Assembly (NCBI GenBank): GCA_013375405.1
Contig: JABXJU010000193.1
Span: 1 to 8,397 of the forward strand
Length of the DNA: 8,397 nt
DNA from: Candidatus Helarchaeota archaeon
GTDB lineage: Archaea; Asgardarchaeota; Lokiarchaeia; Helarchaeales; HEL-GB-A
Direction of reading: 5' to 3'
Numbering within the stretch: position 1 is the stretch's first letter; each line of letters begins with the position of its first letter. Positions 6,079-8,397 of the stretch are shown piece after piece. Position numbers and translations under genes: made by a program. The notes under the pieces were generated by a model. The model had not been told where the DNA came from and did not search any database. It saw nothing but the letters and a program-made list of their open reading frames with translations.

Positions 6079-7062
6079 TTATTCTTGCGTGAGTTCGAAT
6101 AATTGTATTGCTAATTCTTCGATTCTTTTACTATTTACAACGGTGTTTATCCAGTTGACTGGGATTTTCTCAATTCCATTAAAGGCGCCCGAAATAGACC
6201 CTGTGATTGCACCACATGTGTCAGTATCACCCCCTGCCATGACGGCTTCAACCACACTGTTCTCGAAATCTTCTGGGGTTAATAAAAAACAATACAAAGC
6301 AGAAAGAGTTGTTGACATTGCGTAGGCAGCAATAAAACCTTGCCTTGTTTTCGCTGGATTGGGCCATGGTGGCTTTATTCCAATGCCACCTAATTCAATT
6401 AGGGCCTCGTTCTTATCCATTTTCAAAAATTCTTTCAATTTTAAAATATTTTTTGAATAAGCCTCAAACTTTGGACTTTCAATAGAAGATGCGACTTGTT
6501 GAAGAAAATCATCAGTATCAAGCGAATCACAATTGATTAGGTAAGCGATGCTTCGTGCAACCACGATCGCAGAGGCAGTAGCTGCCCAATGACTGTGAGT
6601 GATGATACTCGACATTCGAGCGGTTTCAATTAACTTTGATATATCATTATGATAAAATAGTCCAATGGGAGAGACCCGCATGGCAGTTCCATTCCCTCCT
6701 GAATCTGAAGCCGCTTGTTCCCAGGAATATCCTGTTCGTAATTTCCGAATTGAGCTAAGGCAGCCATAGCCAGGACCGATGGGAGGTTCAGATAACCAGT
6801 CTATGAATCTGGATATTAAATCATCTAAATCAAATCCTTTACTACGTACTAGTGATTCAGCTATCGCGATTGTAAGTTGTGTATCATCAGTATATTGCCC
6901 GGCCGGGAATCCTCCGGAAAACAAATCAGGTAATAAATCTGTTAAGCGTTCAAAATTCGCCTCAATTTGTCTGCGAGACCATCCTTCAAATGGTCGTCCT
7001 AGTGCATCTCCAATCGCAGTTCCTAATAAGGTCCCTACAAACTTACCTCTCAATTTCTCCAT
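6079..7062 (-). CDS. ADP-ribosylglycohydrolase (ARH/DraG family)
   Basis: Family members remove ADP-ribose from modified arginine or other acceptors, or act on free ADP-ribosyl compounds. The 327-residue protein opens with KLRGKFVGTLLGTAIGDALG. It carries the N-terminal metal motif YTDDTQL (T58, D59, D60), GNGTAMRVSPIG (123-134), THSHWA (155-160), and the C-terminal metal motif GGDTDTCGAITG (D279, D281, T282). All metal-binding positions of the fold are intact, so it should be active with magnesium. An in-frame ATG 18 codons upstream (7116) exists. I choose 7062 because family proteins begin here, a TATA-like box lies 28 bases before it, and the longer form would run over the promoter of the divergent gene. 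No ADP-ribosyltransferase is visible nearby, so the target is unknown. Confidence 0.93.
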   Translation of the reverse strand: MEKLRGKFVGTLLGTAIGDALGRPFEGWSRRQIEANFERLTDLLPDLFSGGFPAGQYTDDTQLTIAIAESLVRSKGFDLDDLISRFIDWLSEPPIGPGYGCLSSIRKLRTGYSWEQAASDSGGNGTAMRVSPIGLFYHNDISKLIETARMSSIITHSHWAATASAIVVARSIAYLINCDSLDTDDFLQQVASSIESPKFEAYSKNILKLKEFLKMDKNEALIELGGIGIKPPWPNPAKTRQGFIAAYAMSTTLSALYCFLLTPEDFENSVVEAVMAGGDTDTCGAITGSISGAFNGIEKIPVNWINTVVNSKRIEELAIQLFELTQE

Positions 7063-7085
7063 ATTATGTAAGAGGGAAATAGAAG

Positions 7086-7095
7086 TATTAAAAAA
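7086..7095 (-). promoter_or_regulatory. TATA-like box for the ADP-ribosylglycohydrolase gene
   Basis: On the minus strand this reads TTTTTTAATA, centred about 28 bases from the ATG at 7062. It supports a leaderless transcript and the shorter N-terminus. Confidence 0.35.
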
Positions 7096-7114
7096 GATCG
7101 AGAGTTGTATGATC

Positions 7115-7123
7115 ATAAATATC
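7115..7123 (+). promoter_or_regulatory. TATA-like box for the cysteine-rich gene
   Basis: ATAAATATC centred about 31 bases before ATG 7150, with no Shine-Dalgarno at the gene start. With the minus-strand box at 7086-7095 this makes a compact divergent promoter pair in an 87-base spacer. Confidence 0.4.
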
Positions 7124-7149
7124 TCAATAAATTAGGCTAAGATGGAAAA

Positions 7150-7542
7150 ATGCCGTGTCAAATCTGTAGTTCAGCTGCGGTCGTAGGCAAGTGCATAATT
7201 TGCGAAATCGATTTATGTCCTTCATGTACTATTAGTTGTGATTTAAAGGATACAGAAGCGTGTACGCAGAAAGCTGGAGACATGGTTATCTACCGTTGCC
7301 CGGGAACGTATTGTATAACTCACGCGAGAGAAGCATTAATTTTTACCTGTAAGGATTGTAAAATAACTTTTTGCAAAACATCTATTGATAGCTGGATTAA
7401 AGCTTGTCCAACTTGTAAAGATTATATATGTGGTAACTGTTATACGAGCCATACAATTGATTGTGCTGACTTTTACGATAGAGAAGAATCCCTAAATGAG
7501 CTTTTTAAACTCATTGAGGGCGATAAAAAGGAAGAAAGTTAA
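7150..7542 (+). CDS. Cysteine-rich protein with repeated treble-clef-like zinc fingers
   Basis: A 130-residue soluble protein with 18 cysteines plus H58 and H101, enough for about four zinc ions. The pattern CxxC-x4-CxxC occurs twice (C15/C18/C23/C26 and C86/C89/C94/C97), and a third, shorter CxxC-x4-C lies at C67/C70/C75. An opening CxxC (C3/C6) precedes the first copy. This spacing resembles B-box, FYVE or LIM-like binuclear fingers and related archaeal small zinc proteins, but I do not recognise a specific family. The C-terminal tail (about 108-130) is charged and probably helical. No transmembrane segment or catalytic motif is visible. Divergent from the ADP-ribosylglycohydrolase; a small CxxC gene follows after 27 bases with a Shine-Dalgarno, suggesting an operon. 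A protein-protein or nucleic-acid adaptor role is possible but unproven. Confidence 0.8.
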   Translation: MPCQICSSAAVVGKCIICEIDLCPSCTISCDLKDTEACTQKAGDMVIYRCPGTYCITHAREALIFTCKDCKITFCKTSIDSWIKACPTCKDYICGNCYTSHTIDCADFYDREESLNELFKLIEGDKKEES

Positions 7543-7558
7543 TTACCAAATTACCCAA

Positions 7559-7566
7559 AGGTGATC
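7559..7566 (+). promoter_or_regulatory. Strong Shine-Dalgarno before the tiny CxxC gene
   Basis: AGGTGATC is an 8-base exact complement of the archaeal 16S rRNA 3' tail (GATCACCT within GGATCACCTCC). It decides the start of the next gene: the TTG at 7570 sits 6 bases after GGTG, whereas the in-frame GTG at 7561 is inside the site. Confidence 0.6.
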
Positions 7567-7569
7567 ACT

Positions 7570-7692
7570 TTGTCACCGTATTGGTCCCATTTATCGGATC
7601 GGGTAAAAATTAAAGGATATTGCCTTGAATGCGGTAATAATTTTAACAGCCATATTTTAGAACAGTTTGAAAAAGAGGTAATTATTGCCTAG
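7570..7692 (+). CDS. Tiny CxxC zinc-ribbon-like protein
   Basis: A 40-codon frame starting at TTG 7570 and ending at TAG 7690-7692. The peptide reads SPYWSHLSDRVKIKGY, then CLECGNNFNSHI, and ends in a likely helix LEQFEKEVIIA. One CxxCG knuckle with a following histidine suggests half a zinc site, so a dimer or a longer product would be needed to bind zinc. It is supported as real by the strong Shine-Dalgarno and by tight linkage to the preceding cysteine-rich gene (27 bases from that stop). The frame stays open for 25 more codons past the TAG; the protein may therefore be a truncated or read-through form. I do not recognise a family. Confidence 0.5.
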   Translation: MSPYWSHLSDRVKIKGYCLECGNNFNSHILEQFEKEVIIA

Positions 7693-7770
7693 TTAGACAC
7701 CGACATTAATAGACTTTTTTATTCTCCTAAAATATATCCGAAATCTGAAAAGCTGTTTGAAAAAGAATAA
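7693..7770 (+). other. In-frame extension beyond the TAG of the tiny CxxC gene
   Basis: After the TAG the same frame continues for 25 codons (LDTDINRLFYSPKIYPKSEK, then LFEKE) to TAA 7768-7770. The composition looks protein-like, and the joined helix EVIIA-x-LDTDINRLFYS would be smooth across the TAG. Options are a premature stop in a decaying gene, read-through or pyrrolysine decoding, a sequencing error, or ordinary 3' untranslated sequence. An open run of 25 codons is not rare by chance. Confidence 0.25.
7715..7720 (+). terminator. T6 tract after the tiny CxxC gene
   Basis: Six T residues 22 bases after the TAG, a possible archaeal oligo-T terminator for the cysteine-rich operon. If the frame beyond the TAG is translated this tract is coding instead. 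Confidence 0.25.
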
Positions 7771-7790
7771 TTCTTAAAGGATAATCAATA

Positions 7791-7800
7791 GTATTTATTG
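7791..7800 (+). promoter_or_regulatory. TATA-like box for the GNAT gene
   Basis: GTATTTATTG centred about 30 bases before the GTG start at 7826, preceded by the purine-rich AAAGGATAA. It predicts a leaderless transcript. Confidence 0.35.
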
Positions 7801-7825
7801 AAAACAGCAATTTCTATGCATTGAT

Positions 7826-8296
7826 GTGGTACAAATATCAGAAAAAAATCAAATTCGCAGGGCAACGATGGATGATATCGACGGGATTAGGCGATTGACC
7901 AAGCAGCTGGTGGACTATCGAGGTAAAATATTCAATGAAGAACGGTTTCGCTTTGGTTTAAAAAAACGTGTTAATCCAAAAAGTAAATTACACCATTTTT
8001 TCGTTTGTACATTAAATGAAAAAGTTGTTGGGATGACTTTAGCAGAGTTAATCCCGACCGATAAAACAGAAGCCTATTTAAACACGTTATTTGTTGATAA
8101 TGATCATCAAAAGCAAGGTGTAGGAAATAAGATGTATTACTTTATCGTTGACTACTTAAGGGACCTCGGTATTAAAACAGTTCTAATCAATATACGTAAA
8201 AATGAGCCAATGGAAATCGGGTTCTTTGAAAATTATGGGTTTAAAAAAGATTTTGAATTAAAACCTTTCACATGTATGGTAAAAAAATTGGAATAA
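7826..8296 (+). CDS. GNAT-family N-acetyltransferase
   Basis: A 156-residue single-domain acetyltransferase that should transfer acetyl from acetyl-CoA to an amine. The opening IRRATMDDIDGIRRLTKQL is the usual first strand and helix. LNTLFVDNDHQKQGVG (85-100) is the acetyl-CoA motif A, with the pyrophosphate loop Q95-x-x-G98-x-G100. FFENYGFKK (133-141) is motif B with the conserved tyrosine and glycine. The start is GTG at 7826; a stop lies nine codons upstream in frame and the next ATG (7868) would cut the first strand. Substrate is unknown; small-molecule amines and protein N-termini are both possible, and the sequence does not decide. A hydrolase-like gene begins 13 bases downstream, so the two are probably cotranscribed. 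Confidence 0.9.
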   Translation: MVQISEKNQIRRATMDDIDGIRRLTKQLVDYRGKIFNEERFRFGLKKRVNPKSKLHHFFVCTLNEKVVGMTLAELIPTDKTEAYLNTLFVDNDHQKQGVGNKMYYFIVDYLRDLGIKTVLINIRKNEPMEIGFFENYGFKKDFELKPFTCMVKKLE

Positions 8297-8297
8297 T

Positions 8298-8301
8298 GGA
8301 G
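8298..8301 (+). promoter_or_regulatory. Shine-Dalgarno for the last gene
   Basis: GGAG with 8 bases to the ATG at 8310, just after the GNAT stop. As with the tiny CxxC gene, a downstream operon gene has a ribosome-binding site, while the promoter-proximal genes lack one. Confidence 0.45.
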
Positions 8302-8309
8302 AATAAAAG

Positions 8310-8384
8310 ATGTATTTTGAAAATGCTGGAGCACACTTGTATTATGAGGACCTTGGTGAAAAGGGAGGGCGTCCACTATTCTTA
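8310..8384 (+). CDS. N-terminus of a probable alpha/beta hydrolase (partial)
   Basis: Twenty-five codons before the sequence becomes adapter-like. The peptide includes GAHLYYEDLGEKGGRPLFL, the first two beta strands typical of alpha/beta-hydrolase-fold esterases and peptidases, where PLxxLHG would normally follow. The expected HG oxyanion motif is missing because the real sequence seems to end at 8384. The catalytic triad is not in the window, so the substrate cannot be inferred. It is tightly linked to the GNAT gene. Confidence 0.65.
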
Positions 8385-8397
8385 AGATCGGGAGAGC
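8385..8397 (+). other. Likely residual Illumina adapter at the contig end
   Basis: The last 13 bases, AGATCGGGAGAGC, match the common Illumina adapter start AGATCGGAAGAGC at 12 of 13 positions and end exactly at the last base of the window. The hydrolase reading frame loses its expected motif at exactly this junction. Treat these bases as artefact, not genome. Confidence 0.8.

Noticed and set aside
7063..7116. 18-codon N-terminal extension of the ADP-ribosylglycohydrolase that looks mildly hydrophobic, like a signal peptide
   Set aside because: Family proteins start at the later ATG, a TATA-like box lies between the two ATGs, and the extension overlaps the divergent promoter.
6089..7135. Plus-strand open frames of 78, 118 and 67 codons opposite the ADP-ribosylglycohydrolase gene
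   Set aside because: They lie antisense to a well-supported gene, have serine/proline-rich low-quality translations and no recognisable motifs. The 78-codon one is only the continuation of the folD frame past its stop.
1..8397. Search for CRISPR arrays, tRNA genes, insertion sequences, or a defence/toxin system
   Set aside because: No regularly spaced repeats, cloverleaf-like sequence, terminal inverted repeats with transposase, or paired toxin-antitoxin genes were visible by eye.

Overview
The window looks like chromosomal DNA of an AT-rich archaeon, possibly an Asgard-type lineage (that placement is a guess from gene style, not from a phylogeny). Four things point to an archaeon. The glycyl-tRNA synthetase has archaeal/eukaryotic-style motifs. 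There is an Lrp/AsnC one-domain regulator. TATA-like boxes sit about 28-32 bases upstream of several start codons. An internal gene carries a Shine-Dalgarno that matches the archaeal 16S tail. The genes look intact and ordinary in codon use; no insertion sequence, CRISPR array, tRNA or rRNA was seen.

Layout, left to right. (1) The first 60 bases hold the N-terminus of a minus-strand gene, probably a B12-binding radical SAM protein, cut by the window edge. (2) A divergent intergenic region with inverted repeats and a clear TATA box leads to a membrane-embedded M28 metallopeptidase. (3) A spacer with several AT-rich palindromes precedes an Lrp/AsnC regulator. (4) Glycyl-tRNA synthetase, serine hydroxymethyltransferase and FolD follow on the same strand, each with its own promoter-like box. 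(5) An ADP-ribosylglycohydrolase lies on the minus strand, tail-to-tail with folD and 2 bases from it. (6) Divergent from it is a cysteine-rich zinc-finger protein, followed by a very small CxxC protein whose frame stays open past a TAG. (7) A GNAT acetyltransferase is followed closely by the start of an alpha/beta-hydrolase-like gene. That gene breaks off where the last 13 bases become a near-perfect match to the Illumina adapter.

How the genes work together. The middle block is a glycine/one-carbon module. SHMT makes glycine and 5,10-methylene-tetrahydrofolate from serine, FolD carries the methylene group on to formyl-THF, and GlyRS uses the glycine. The adjacent Lrp-family protein is a plausible but unproven regulator. 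The rest is a mix of housekeeping and poorly characterised genes. I did not find a convincing new biological system. The best leads are the membrane-interrupted M28 peptidase, the tiny CxxC gene with an in-frame TAG, the palindromes near the Lrp gene, and the adapter artefact at the right end.
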